A DNA stretch of 64,000 bases from Bacteroidia bacterium (GTDB lineage Bacteria > Bacteroidota > Bacteroidia > Bacteroidales > UBA932), in the NCBI GenBank assembly GCA_021153285.1, contig JAGKTT010000020.1, positions 16,563 to 80,562 of the forward strand, given 5' to 3'. Numbering within the stretch: position 1 is the stretch's first letter; each line of letters opens with the position of its first letter. The notes under the pieces were generated by a model. That model was given only the letters and a program-made list of their open reading frames with translations. It was not told where the DNA came from and searched no databases. A program made the translations under genes and the position numbers. This document shows positions 8,311 through 17,980 of the stretch, one piece after another.

Positions 8311-9084
8311 ATGAACATATTCATAGTAGAAGACGAGATTCTGTCACAGATGTCTCTGGTGAGAATGCTGAATGCCAATTTCCCCGATGTCAAGATTGTG
8401 GGAACCTCCCGCACTGTAAAGGAAACATTGGAATTCCTTCGCTCCGATGAGATCGAACATCCCGATCTGATTTTTATGGATGTGGAACTTCAGGACGGTA
8501 ACTGCTTTGATATTTTCAGGCAGATAGACATTACCTCAAATGTCGTTTTGACAACGGCCTATCACAAGTATGCTATCGAGGCATTCAAGGTAGGTTGTAT
8601 AGACTATCTCCTCAAACCTGTCGAACCTCAGGCGCTATGCCGTTCGGTAGAGAGGTGCAGGAAGAATATGAATGTGTTGAACTCGAGGAGTCTCTTGTCA
8701 ACATTCGACCAGTTTATCAAAAACAAACCGGTCAGCGAGATCAGAAAGATAAAGAAAAGATTCATTATCAAGCTTGGGGATAACTTTGTCTTGGTACCTA
8801 CTTCTGATATAGCCTACTTCTATACGGAAGATAATGCTACATATATTGTGACCAGGCAAGGAGTCCATTATATTATAAATTTCCCTCTGGATGTGATAAT
8901 AACGCAGATTGACCTCGAAGAATTCTTCAGGATTTCAAGATACTGCATTATTGCGCTTTCTGAAATAAGGGGAGTCGTCAAGATCAAGGGTGGAAGGCTT
9001 AAGGTGGTTACGGATTTTGAACCGAAATGTGAAATGACCGTATCCAGAGCCCGGGTTGAAGAATTCCTGGAATGGCTCGCCTGA
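8311..9084 (+). CDS. LytTR-family response regulator
   Basis: A DNA-binding response regulator paired with the kinase just upstream. The receiver domain covers about residues 1-120, with acidic pocket E7-D8, phospho-acceptor Asp57 in PDLIFMD, and the conserved KPVEP loop (after GCIDYLL). A LytTR DNA-binding domain covers about 148-257 (FIIKLGDNFVLVPTSDIAYF, then EFFRISRYCIIAL and IKGGRLKVV). Length and layout are normal for the AgrA/LytR type. The next gene starts 41 bases downstream, so the regulator is probably co-transcribed with the GH13 genes. Confidence 0.9.
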   Translation: MNIFIVEDEILSQMSLVRMLNANFPDVKIVGTSRTVKETLEFLRSDEIEHPDLIFMDVELQDGNCFDIFRQIDITSNVVLTTAYHKYAIEAFKVGCIDYLLKPVEPQALCRSVERCRKNMNVLNSRSLLSTFDQFIKNKPVSEIRKIKKRFIIKLGDNFVLVPTSDIAYFYTEDNATYIVTRQGVHYIINFPLDVIITQIDLEEFFRISRYCIIALSEIRGVVKIKGGRLKVVTDFEPKCEMTVSRARVEEFLEWLA

Positions 9085-9125
9085 CGACCGTATTCATTTT
9101 GAAAAATCTAAACAATAGTTACTAT

Positions 9126-10493
9126 ATGAAGAATATTATTTCAGCCATTACGATGGCATTGTTGCTCGTAGCTTGTGCGGAGCCGGTCGAAACCGAATTT
9201 AAGGTACCGTCACCTGAAGATGTAGTGATGTATCAGGTGAATCCGAGAAACTATGCACCGGAGGATTCATTCAATGCGGTGGCTTCTCATCTGGATTCAA
9301 TCCAGACAATGGGCGTGAATGTACTTTGGTTTATGCCGATATATGAAATCGGAGAGCTCAAGAGCGTGAATTCGCCTTATTCTATCAGGGATTACAGATC
9401 TGTGAATCCGGAATTCGGTACATTGGCTGATTTCAAGTCTCTCGTAGCAGAAAGCCACAAGAGGGGAATGATCGTGATCATCGACTGGGTAGCGAATCAT
9501 ACTTCGTGGGACAGCCAGTGGATATATGACCATCCTGAATGGTACACTCATAACGAGGAGGGTGAAATAATCTGTCCGGAAGGAACAGGCTGGGAGGATG
9601 TGGCTGACCTTGATTTCAGCAAGCCTGATATGTGTCAGGAGATGATCGATGCTATGAAGTTCTGGGTGGAGGAAATCGGTGTGGACGGCTTCCGTTGTGA
9701 TGCTGCCGACTTCGTTCCGTTCGAGTTCTGGCAGGATTGTCTTAATCAGCTCAGAGCCATCGAAGGCAAGGATCTTCTTATGCTTGCTGAGGGACAGAGA
9801 AAGGATCACTTTGACGCAGGATTCGATATGAATTACGCCTGGGGATGGCTTTCTGCTCTCAGAAGAGTATACAATGGAAATACATTCAACAGACAGGGCC
9901 CTGGAGCCGAGCCGGGAAGAAGAATGAACAGAACTGTGCCTGTGAGCTCATTGTTCACTTCAGACTCTCTCGAGTATGCCGGTCTTCCTGAGGGCAAGGT
10001 AAAGCTTCGTTTTACCACTAATCACGATGAATGCGTGAAGATGTCTCCTATCCGCGAGTTCTTCGGTCCGGAAGGTTCGATGGCGGCTTTTGTAGCTACT
10101 GCTTATATTCACGGAGGTATCCTTGTATACGGCTCGCAGGAGGTAGGATATCCTGGAAAGATCAATTTCTTCAATTATGTTGAAATCGACTGGGAGGCAA
10201 ATCCACATATGTATGACGAGTATTGTGACCTTATCAGGGTATATAATTCCGAGCCGGCTCTCAGAAAGGGTTCTATCGTTCCTTATCCTGATAACGATGT
10301 CCTTATGTTTGAAAGAGTATATGGTGAAGAGACTATCCTTGTAGTGATCAATATGAGAGATACTCAGCATCAGATTACTCTTCCTCAGCAGTGGCAGGGA
10401 CGTACCTGCACAGAGCTTGTTTCCGGCAAGACAAGAGTTCTTCCTTCAGGAAACGATATGCTCAGACCATTTGAGTATTACGTAGTGAAATAA
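9126..10493 (+). CDS. GH13 alpha-amylase-family lipoprotein (compact)
   Basis: A secreted alpha-glucan hydrolase of 455 residues. The ATG at 9126 is preferred over an upstream in-frame ATG at 9072 because it starts a proper lipoprotein signal (lipobox LLVAC), while the longer version would overlap the regulator and bury the signal. The (beta/alpha)8 catalytic domain begins almost immediately (VMYQVNPRNY). The conserved GH13 regions are visible: DWVANH; GFRCD with nucleophile Asp192; LAEG with acid/base Glu222; TTNHDE with Asp301. A short beta domain ends the protein. Two other compact GH13 lipoproteins in the window (23853-25187 and 32516-33736) share this build. It is likely anchored in the outer membrane. 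Confidence 0.9.
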   Translation: MKNIISAITMALLLVACAEPVETEFKVPSPEDVVMYQVNPRNYAPEDSFNAVASHLDSIQTMGVNVLWFMPIYEIGELKSVNSPYSIRDYRSVNPEFGTLADFKSLVAESHKRGMIVIIDWVANHTSWDSQWIYDHPEWYTHNEEGEIICPEGTGWEDVADLDFSKPDMCQEMIDAMKFWVEEIGVDGFRCDAADFVPFEFWQDCLNQLRAIEGKDLLMLAEGQRKDHFDAGFDMNYAWGWLSALRRVYNGNTFNRQGPGAEPGRRMNRTVPVSSLFTSDSLEYAGLPEGKVKLRFTTNHDECVKMSPIREFFGPEGSMAAFVATAYIHGGILVYGSQEVGYPGKINFFNYVEIDWEANPHMYDEYCDLIRVYNSEPALRKGSIVPYPDNDVLMFERVYGEETILVVINMRDTQHQITLPQQWQGRTCTELVSGKTRVLPSGNDMLRPFEYYVVK

Positions 10494-10504
10494 TACCTTA
10501 AACT

Positions 10505-12523
10505 ATGAAAAAGTTTGTCAGTCTTTTCCTTTTTGTGCTTTGCTGTCTGACAGCTGGCGCAACGGACATTCAGCGTGTCGACCCTCCGTTCTGGTATGCC
10601 GGAATGAAGAATACAGAACTTCAGATTATGTTCTATGGTGAGAATATATCTGACACTCCATTCTCTATGGATAAATACGAGGGAGTGACAGTCAAGGAGG
10701 TCTGCAAGGTGGAAAATCCAAATTACCTTTTTGTATACCTAGATGTGAGTGCAAAGGCTGAGCCAGGAATGCTTCAGTTCCAGTTCGGCAAGGGTAAGAA
10801 AGCTGTCCGCCATTCTTTTGAACTTCGTTCGAGGAATCAGAAGGAGGGAGCTATGGGATTTACCCCGCAGGATGTGCTCTATCTTATAATGCCGGATCGT
10901 TTTGCAAATGGAAATCCTGACAACGACAACCTCGACGGCTACATCGCAAACCGTCAGGGAGGAGGACGACACGGAGGTGATATTCAGGGAATTATGGATC
11001 ATCTGGATTATATTGATGATCTTGGAGTTACAGCTGTGTGGCTAAACCCTATCCAGTACAACAAGGGAAATTCTTCACACGGCTATGCCATTTCTGACTA
11101 TTACCTCGTGGAGCCTCGACTTGGCTCTAATGAAGAGTATTGCGAAATGATCGATGCTGCTCACAAAAGAGGCATCAAGGTCGTTATGGATATGATTTTC
11201 AACCATAGCGGAAGTTCGCATTGGTGGATAACCGATGTCCCTACATCAGACTGGTTCAATCAGAACGATCAGGCTGTGAAGACTGGGGAAAGAATGCGTG
11301 AAATGGAGGCTGCACGTGCAAAAGGTCAGCAACAGCAGAGACAGTTCAGCGGTTACCGCAGACAGCAGGTGAAGATGCCTGCAAGCATCGCTGAATTCGA
11401 GGCTCTTCCACAGGAACAGAAGGATGCATTGGTAAAAATGAATAGTCATAATGAGGATGCTTTGGTGACCACTACTCATTACAAGTGGACGCTGCTTGAC
11501 CCTCACGCACCTGAAACCGAGAAGGATATTCTTGTGGAAGGCTGGTTCTCCGGAGGTATGCCGGATCTGAATCAGAAGAACCGTCACCTCGGTACTTATC
11601 TCATCCAGAACAGTATATGGTGGATCGAATATTCTCGTATTGACGGTATCAGAATGGATACTTATCCTTATGCGGATTTTGATTTTATGGCAAGATGGTG
11701 CAAGGAGATAAACGATGAATATCCTGACTTCAATATTGTGGGTGAGGGCTGGTATCCTCGTAATTCTGCAGCCGGATGGTGGCAGGGTGGTTCTTCTGTA
11801 AGCCCTTCAGATTCGAAGCTTAAGACAGTTATGGATTTTGACCTGACATTTACCACACAGAATGAAATCCTCAAGGAAAGCAATACCAGTGAAGGATCTG
11901 AAGCCGGTCTTTTCAAGATGTATGAGTGTCTGACACAGGACTTCCTTATTCCGGATCCGAACTATGTTCTCACCTTCCTGGACAATCACGATATCGCCAG
12001 ATTTATGAAGCCGGGCGATCCTATATGGAAATTCAAGCAGGGACTTGCATTCCTTCTTACTACCAGAGGAATTCCGCAGATGTATTACGGAACCGAGATT
12101 ATGATGGGTGTGGAAGAGGGAGACTTCCTTCGCGCCGATTTCCCTGGAGGATGGGCAGAGGATGAAAAGTCAGCATTTACTGCAGAGGGACGAACACCGG
12201 AGCAGAATGAGAGCTGGAATTTTGCCAGCAAGCTCCTGAACTGGAGAAGGACTTCAAAGGCTGTAGGAGAAGGAAAGCTTGTGCATTACACCCCGGACAA
12301 CAGGACAAAGTGCTATGTCTACGCCCGTACAAATGGAGATGAGACAGTCCTTGTCATCCTTAATGGTAGCGATACTATGAGACTTGTGGATATGCACAGA
12401 TTCTCTGAAGTCGTCAAGGACAATACCAAGGGTAAGGATGTAGTTACAGGAGAAGTGGTGGATCTTACTTCGCTTGTTAAGATCGAGCCAAGAGGAGTTT
12501 ATGTACTTGAATTGAGCAAATAA
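10505..12523 (+). CDS. Neopullulanase/cyclomaltodextrinase-like GH13 enzyme
   Basis: A SusA-type enzyme that hydrolyses malto-oligosaccharides or pullulan, probably in the periplasm. The signal peptide lacks a lipobox (LTAGA, then TDIQ). An N-terminal immunoglobulin-like cyclomaltodextrinase domain (about 20-115; VDPPFWYAGMKNTELQIM) precedes the catalytic barrel. GIRMD carries nucleophile Asp385, VGEGW carries Glu414 and FLDNHD carries Asp496. Between FNQNDQAVKTG and YKWTLLDPHAP there is an insertion of about 55 residues rich in Gln, Arg and Glu (GQQQQRQFSGYRRQQ) that is absent from the next gene's corresponding domain. It belongs to the tightly spaced run of genes starting at 7162. Confidence 0.9.
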   Translation: MKKFVSLFLFVLCCLTAGATDIQRVDPPFWYAGMKNTELQIMFYGENISDTPFSMDKYEGVTVKEVCKVENPNYLFVYLDVSAKAEPGMLQFQFGKGKKAVRHSFELRSRNQKEGAMGFTPQDVLYLIMPDRFANGNPDNDNLDGYIANRQGGGRHGGDIQGIMDHLDYIDDLGVTAVWLNPIQYNKGNSSHGYAISDYYLVEPRLGSNEEYCEMIDAAHKRGIKVVMDMIFNHSGSSHWWITDVPTSDWFNQNDQAVKTGERMREMEAARAKGQQQQRQFSGYRRQQVKMPASIAEFEALPQEQKDALVKMNSHNEDALVTTTHYKWTLLDPHAPETEKDILVEGWFSGGMPDLNQKNRHLGTYLIQNSIWWIEYSRIDGIRMDTYPYADFDFMARWCKEINDEYPDFNIVGEGWYPRNSAAGWWQGGSSVSPSDSKLKTVMDFDLTFTTQNEILKESNTSEGSEAGLFKMYECLTQDFLIPDPNYVLTFLDNHDIARFMKPGDPIWKFKQGLAFLLTTRGIPQMYYGTEIMMGVEEGDFLRADFPGGWAEDEKSAFTAEGRTPEQNESWNFASKLLNWRRTSKAVGEGKLVHYTPDNRTKCYVYARTNGDETVLVILNGSDTMRLVDMHRFSEVVKDNTKGKDVVTGEVVDLTSLVKIEPRGVYVLELSK

Positions 12524-12533
12524 CACTAAAATT

Positions 12534-15500
12534 ATGAAAAATATCAGATTGGCGTTGGTTGCGGCTGTATTGCTGCTTTTTGCAGGCTTCGCTGCGACCG
12601 CTGCAGAAATTCAGCATCTTGATCCGCCTTGCTGGTGGGTGGGAATGAAGAATACTCAGCTGCAGATTATGGTTCACGGACCGGATATCTCTAAGTCTAC
12701 CGTTGAGATCAAGTACCCGGGAGTGCGCATCAAAGAGGTGGTAAAGACCGAGAATCCAAACTATCTCTTCATATATATTGACATTGCCCCGAAGACAAAG
12801 CCAGGCAAGATGGATATTGTTTTCAAGGAAGGTAAGGAGAAGACAGTATATAAGTACGATCTTCTTCCGCGAAGCACCAAGCAGGGAGCGGATGGTTTCA
12901 CATCTGCTGATGTACTTTATCTGATTACCCCAGACCGCTTCGCCAATGGTAATCCTTCGAACGACACCATCGGTGGAGCAAGAATGAGCCGTGAAAGATC
13001 AGGAGCAAGACACGGAGGTGACATCAAGGGTGTGACCGATCATCTGGATTATATCAAGGATCTTGGAGTGACTGCTATCTGGCTTAATCCGGTGCAGGAG
13101 AACAATGCAAATACCTACCACGGTTACGCCATTACTGATTTCTATGATGTGGATCCTCGTTTCGGCACGATGGAGGAGTATATCGAGATGATAGACAAGG
13201 CTCACGAGAAGGGACTCAAGGTGGTGATGGATATGATCTTCAATCACTGCGGAAGTTCGCATTGGTGGATGGAGGATCTCCCTACAGGAGACTGGCTCAA
13301 TTTCAACAATACATTCGTTCCTACAAGCCACCAGAAATGGACTCAGGTGGACCCTCACGCAGCACCATCCGAGAGAAAGCTCTTCACAGACGGATGGTTC
13401 AACAATGGAATGCCGGACCTAAATCAGAAAAATCCTCTTGTAAGCGATTATCTTATCCAGACCTCTACCTGGTGGATCGAGTATGCACGTATCGACGGTA
13501 TCCGTCAGGATACACATCCTTATATGGATGCTGAGTTCGCAGCTAAGTGGTGCAAGGCTACTATGGAGGAATATCCTCAGTTCAACATTACAGGAGAGAC
13601 CTGGTATCCTGTAGGCAGCGGTTTCCCTGCCTGGTGGCAGAAGAATTCTACTTTCAGCCCGATCAACAGCAACCTTACTTCGGTAATGGACTTCAACCTT
13701 GCCTTCATCGTTCCGGATGCATTCGTCGATACGAATATTCCTGATGATGGAAAGGCTCAGGGATTGTTCAATATCTATGTATCGATGGCTAATGACTTCT
13801 TGTTCCCGGATCCTAACAGCGTGCTTATTTTCCTTGATAATCACGACCTTGGACGTTTCTCTACTGTCGAGGACAAGGATCTCAATAAGTATAAGCAGGG
13901 CGTAGCATTCATTCTCACTACACGTGGTATCCCTCAGATCTACTATGGTACCGAACTTCTCTTTACCGGTACCAAACAGCAGGGCGACGGAGTCATCCGC
14001 AAGGATATGCCTGGCGGATGGGAAGGAGATGAAAGATCGGTGTTCACTGCTGAAGGAAGAACAGAACAGGAGAATGAGGCTTGGGACTATATGAGCCGCA
14101 TTCTTAACTGGAGAAAGAATTCAAAGGCTGTCAAGTCAGGTTCTATGATCCAGTATGCACCGCTTCACGATCACGGTGACTGCTACGTATATGCGAGAAT
14201 CAAGGATGACGAAACAGTCCTTGTCGTTCTCAACGGTTCAGACAAGGATGTTACCATCGATATGTCGAGGTATGATGATGTGATGAAGAATTTCACTGCC
14301 GGAGTGGATGTAATCACAGAGAAAGCATATGACCTGACCGGAACTCTTGATGTACCGGCAAGAGGTGTATATATCTTTGATCTTAAGGAACTTGCTCCAA
14401 AGGCACCATCATCTGCCAATGTCCCTGCTCCAGAGTATGCACAGTTCTCGGAAGGACTTATCGACAATATCACGGCACAGGGCTGGCTCAAGGAGATCCT
14501 TACCCGTCAGCAGGAGGGATTGACCGGTCACCCTGAGGCTATGGCATATCCATATAATTCTTGTCTTTGGGCGGGTGAACTGGAGCGTGATTCAGAGTCA
14601 CGTGGAGCAGACTGGTGGAGATTCGAGCAGACAGCATATTATCTCGACGGACTTACAAGACTCGGTTATCTTCTTGATGATGAGAAATTCCTCAAGATAT
14701 GGCAGGAGAATATCGAATATGTACTTGCCAATCCTCTTCCTGCAAAGAAAGGCATAGATATCGAGACTCAGAAAAAGATGGAAGCTGAGCGCAGAAGCCA
14801 GCGTCCTAACCGTAATTTTGATGCTCAGGTATCAGCTGACCCACGTCTGCGTCAGAGAATGGCGGCTCAGCAGGCTCGCCGTGAGAAGCAGATGAGAATC
14901 AATGCTATAGACAGACCGGAAGGACGTCTTGGACCGGAGACCAGCTCAATGGCTTGGCCGTTCGCTGTATTCTTCAGAGCTGTGCAGGCTTATTATGAAG
15001 TCACAGGTGATCCTCGTATTCCTGAAGCGTTGGAAAAGAACTATCTCTCGTATCCGGTCGAGGAACTTGGAATGGACAGATTCGTAGTAAATGTTGAGGG
15101 TATTCTCTGGACATATTCCATTACAAAGAATCCGGCTCTTCTCGAGCTTGCAGTGAAGGCTTGGGATGAGGATGCTTCCAATCTTACTCAGGAGACTTGT
15201 CTGGATGACTCTGAATTTCATATGCACGGTGTGACTATGAATGAGCTTATGAAGATTCCGATGATTCTTTATGCACACACCGGAAAGGAGGAATATCTCC
15301 AGGCGGCTCTCAAGGCTGACTATAAGATGGAGACTCCTAATATGCTCATAGACGGAATCAACTCAAGTACAGAAGCTCTTGCCGGCAACGATCCGCTCGC
15401 AAGTCACGAAACCTGTGATATTTCTGACTATACCTGGACAATGGGATATTATCTGATGACGACAGGTGATGCACAATGGGCCGACAGAATCGAGAAAGGT

Positions 15501-16448
15501 ATCTTCAATGGAGGACTTGGAGCAATCACAAAGGACTTCCGCTCTATGCAGTACTTCTCTTGTCCTAACCAGTTCATCGCTACTGGAAATTCGAACCACA
15601 ACGGCTTCAAGTATGGTCTGACCTGGATGGCATATCGTCCTATTCACGAGACAGAGTGCTGCATCGGAAATCTTCACAGATATATGCCTAACTATGTGGC
15701 AAGAATGTGGCTTAAAGACAAGAAAGGTCATCCTGTGGCTGCTCTCTATGGCCCGTCATCTGTGGTTTATGACCTCGGTGAAGGTGTGACCGTGAAGATC
15801 GATGAAATCACACAGTATCCGTTTGAGGAGCAGGTGAAGTTCAAATTCACATTCTTCAAGGATGGCAAGAGATCGGCAGACTCTCATCAGATGGATTTCA
15901 CATATAGAATCCCTGGCTGGTGCAAGGCAGCGGAGTCAGGCTTCCACACAGAAAGCAAGGAGTGGAAGAGCGGTGATGTCTTCACTGTAAGACTTCCTAT
16001 GCAGATAGAGGTGGTGGATGCCCCTGTTCAGGGAAAATGCATTCAGAGAGGCCCTATCGTTTATTCTTACGCGATTCCGGCCAATTGGGTAGAGGATACG
16101 AAGATTTATGATAATCTTGCAGGTAAGGTCTCGGCTAATCCTGACTTTAAGAGCTGGGAACTTACTCCGGCCGGAAAATGGAACTATGCACTTGTGGAGA
16201 ATATGCTCAGAGGCCTTAGAGTCCAGAGAACCGGCAACAGCGGATTCCCGTTCGATCCTGAATCGGTTCCTTTGAAGATAAGGGTTCCTGTAAAGGGTGT
16301 CAAGGACTGGACCCTCAAGGAGGACAGATTTACTCCGGCTCTTCCGGAAACTGTAGTTCCTGAAGGCGAGCAGGTGGAATTTATCGAGCTTGTGCCTTAT
16401 GGCTCTACTACACTCAGATTGACAACATTCCCGACAATTAAAGAGTAA
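12534..16448 (+). CDS. Fusion: neopullulanase-like GH13 + GH127 (DUF1680) domain
   Basis: A two-enzyme polypeptide of 1304 residues with a signal peptide and no lipobox (AGFAATAA). Residues about 25-625 match the neighbouring neopullulanases: N-terminal beta domain, then a GH13 barrel with GIRQD (nucleophile Asp326), TGETW (Glu355) and FLDNHD (Asp438). From about 640 to the end it is a GH127 (beta-L-arabinofuranosidase, DUF1680) protein: ISDYTWTMGYYL, the E-T-C triplet (Glu959, Cys961) and the CC pair (Cys1042-Cys1043) in ETECCIGNLHRYMP. In characterised GH127 enzymes these residues bind zinc and include the cysteine nucleophile, so the second module looks intact. A charged Q/R-rich segment of about 50 residues interrupts the GH127 part near 745-795. 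There is no stop or frameshift at the junction. The substrate of the second module is not evident. Confidence 0.9.
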   Translation: MKNIRLALVAAVLLLFAGFAATAAEIQHLDPPCWWVGMKNTQLQIMVHGPDISKSTVEIKYPGVRIKEVVKTENPNYLFIYIDIAPKTKPGKMDIVFKEGKEKTVYKYDLLPRSTKQGADGFTSADVLYLITPDRFANGNPSNDTIGGARMSRERSGARHGGDIKGVTDHLDYIKDLGVTAIWLNPVQENNANTYHGYAITDFYDVDPRFGTMEEYIEMIDKAHEKGLKVVMDMIFNHCGSSHWWMEDLPTGDWLNFNNTFVPTSHQKWTQVDPHAAPSERKLFTDGWFNNGMPDLNQKNPLVSDYLIQTSTWWIEYARIDGIRQDTHPYMDAEFAAKWCKATMEEYPQFNITGETWYPVGSGFPAWWQKNSTFSPINSNLTSVMDFNLAFIVPDAFVDTNIPDDGKAQGLFNIYVSMANDFLFPDPNSVLIFLDNHDLGRFSTVEDKDLNKYKQGVAFILTTRGIPQIYYGTELLFTGTKQQGDGVIRKDMPGGWEGDERSVFTAEGRTEQENEAWDYMSRILNWRKNSKAVKSGSMIQYAPLHDHGDCYVYARIKDDETVLVVLNGSDKDVTIDMSRYDDVMKNFTAGVDVITEKAYDLTGTLDVPARGVYIFDLKELAPKAPSSANVPAPEYAQFSEGLIDNITAQGWLKEILTRQQEGLTGHPEAMAYPYNSCLWAGELERDSESRGADWWRFEQTAYYLDGLTRLGYLLDDEKFLKIWQENIEYVLANPLPAKKGIDIETQKKMEAERRSQRPNRNFDAQVSADPRLRQRMAAQQARREKQMRINAIDRPEGRLGPETSSMAWPFAVFFRAVQAYYEVTGDPRIPEALEKNYLSYPVEELGMDRFVVNVEGILWTYSITKNPALLELAVKAWDEDASNLTQETCLDDSEFHMHGVTMNELMKIPMILYAHTGKEEYLQAALKADYKMETPNMLIDGINSSTEALAGNDPLASHETCDISDYTWTMGYYLMTTGDAQWADRIEKGIFNGGLGAITKDFRSMQYFSCPNQFIATGNSNHNGFKYGLTWMAYRPIHETECCIGNLHRYMPNYVARMWLKDKKGHPVAALYGPSSVVYDLGEGVTVKIDEITQYPFEEQVKFKFTFFKDGKRSADSHQMDFTYRIPGWCKAAESGFHTESKEWKSGDVFTVRLPMQIEVVDAPVQGKCIQRGPIVYSYAIPANWVEDTKIYDNLAGKVSANPDFKSWELTPAGKWNYALVENMLRGLRVQRTGNSGFPFDPESVPLKIRVPVKGVKDWTLKEDRFTPALPETVVPEGEQVEFIELVPYGSTTLRLTTFPTIKE

Positions 16449-16454
16449 CATCTG

Positions 16455-17954
16455 ATGAAGCGTAATTTCAGATACTTTTCAATGGTGCTTGCCATAATCA
16501 TTATGGTAAGCTCCGTCTCTGTTTCCTATGGAAAGAAGGCCAAGAATGAACCGCAGGTCAAATATGTATTCTATCTTATCGGTGATGGAATGGGCATAAA
16601 TGCAGTCTCAGGAACAGAGATCTATAACCGCTATACCGGTAATGGCCCGGAACAGGTCAATTTCCTTCATTTTCCGGTAAGGACACAGGTCAATACCAAT
16701 TCTGCTTCTACCCTTGTAACCGGATCGGCAGCTGCAGGTACAGCTCTCGCTACCGGACTCAAGACCTATACCGGTGCGATAGGAGTGGATACGGACCGCA
16801 ACCCTGTCGGCAATATAGCGGAGTGGGCGAAGGCTTCCGGTGCCGGAGTCGGTATCGCTACCAGTGTGGCTATCAACCACGCGACTCCGGCGGCATTTTA
16901 TGCTCACGTTTCCAACAGGGACAGCTATGATCCGATATCACGCCAGTTAATCCACTCGGATGTCGTGGATTTCGCGGCTGGCGCAGGGTTTCTTACAGAA
17001 AGAAATGTCGGACTTGATGCAACCTTCTATGAGCAGGAAGCTCGTGGAGAAGGGGTTAAAGTGTTCTATGGAGCAGAGTCCTTCGGTAATGTGAAGACAG
17101 AATATGACCGAGTCCTTTGTCTCGGAGGAAAGGATCTGAAAGAACTCCCGTTCGCAATTGACCGCAAGGAGGGAGATACAGCATTGAAGGATTTCGTTAC
17201 CACCGGAATAGATTATCTCTATGGCAGATATGCTGAAGAAGGATTCTTCTTTATGATCGAAGGTGGCAAGATCGATTATGCCGGACATAATGATGATGCA
17301 GCTTCGTGCTTCCAGGAGATAAATGATTTTGCTGCTGCCCTAGATGTTGTCCTTGCATTCTGTGACGAGCATCCCGGCGAGACTCTTATTGTAGTAACGG
17401 CCGATCACGAGACAGGTGGCCTTGCCCTCGGAGCTGGTGAATATAAGATGAATCCTGAACTGCTTGCAAGTCAGAAGATGTCTGAAAACGAATTGACCTC
17501 AAAGTTCCGTCAGACCTTTATGCCTCCTCCGCCGCCGCAACGCCGTGGCCAGAGATACGGCCAGGGAATGGCTCCACAGCAGCCTCAGTGGACTCCTCCT
17601 TCTTGGGAAGAGGTAAAGGAATTCCTTAAAGTGAACCTCGGATTATGGGATACCGTTCCTGTAGATAAAAGGACGGAGGAAAGATTCTATGAAACTTATC
17701 AGGCAACTTTCGGGGCTAAGGAAGGAGAAAGTGAAGTCCGTAGTCTTTATGCTGTGAATACCCGTCTGGTTTCAGATGCTGTCCTGTATCTCGACAGTGC
17801 AGCAGGTTACCAATGGTCACACGGCGCCCATACCGGTTCTCCAGTAGGACTGTATGTAAGCGGAGTGCGTGCAGCTGAATTCAATTCCTGTTCGGAAAAT
17901 ACGGATATTCCGTTGCTGATAGCACGCATCGCCGGATATGATATCAAACACTAA
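16455..17954 (+). CDS. Alkaline phosphatase-family protein
   Basis: A secreted metal-dependent phosphomonoesterase-type protein of 499 residues with an N-terminal signal (ends SVSYG). Family motifs are present: the first metal Asp44 in LIGDGMG; the nucleophile loop TLVTGSAAAGTALATG (Ser91); INHATPAAFYAH; FMIEGGKIDYAGHNDD; VTADHETGG; and a late histidine in QWSHGAHTGSPVG. The residue before the nucleophile serine is Gly90 where PhoA-type enzymes usually have Asp, so activity or substrate may differ. A Pro/Gln/Arg-rich loop lies at about residues 356-384. It sits 6 bases after the GH13-GH127 gene and 26 bases before GH31. It may remove phosphate from phosphorylated glucans or sugar phosphates, which is inference from position only. 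Confidence 0.85.
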   Translation: MKRNFRYFSMVLAIIIMVSSVSVSYGKKAKNEPQVKYVFYLIGDGMGINAVSGTEIYNRYTGNGPEQVNFLHFPVRTQVNTNSASTLVTGSAAAGTALATGLKTYTGAIGVDTDRNPVGNIAEWAKASGAGVGIATSVAINHATPAAFYAHVSNRDSYDPISRQLIHSDVVDFAAGAGFLTERNVGLDATFYEQEARGEGVKVFYGAESFGNVKTEYDRVLCLGGKDLKELPFAIDRKEGDTALKDFVTTGIDYLYGRYAEEGFFFMIEGGKIDYAGHNDDAASCFQEINDFAAALDVVLAFCDEHPGETLIVVTADHETGGLALGAGEYKMNPELLASQKMSENELTSKFRQTFMPPPPPQRRGQRYGQGMAPQQPQWTPPSWEEVKEFLKVNLGLWDTVPVDKRTEERFYETYQATFGAKEGESEVRSLYAVNTRLVSDAVLYLDSAAGYQWSHGAHTGSPVGLYVSGVRAAEFNSCSENTDIPLLIARIAGYDIKH

Positions 17955-17980
17955 GACATTAATAATCTAAATTGAAAATT

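Noticed and set aside
17972..17980. TTG start for the GH31 gene
   Set aside because: The ATG three codons later gives a normal signal peptide.
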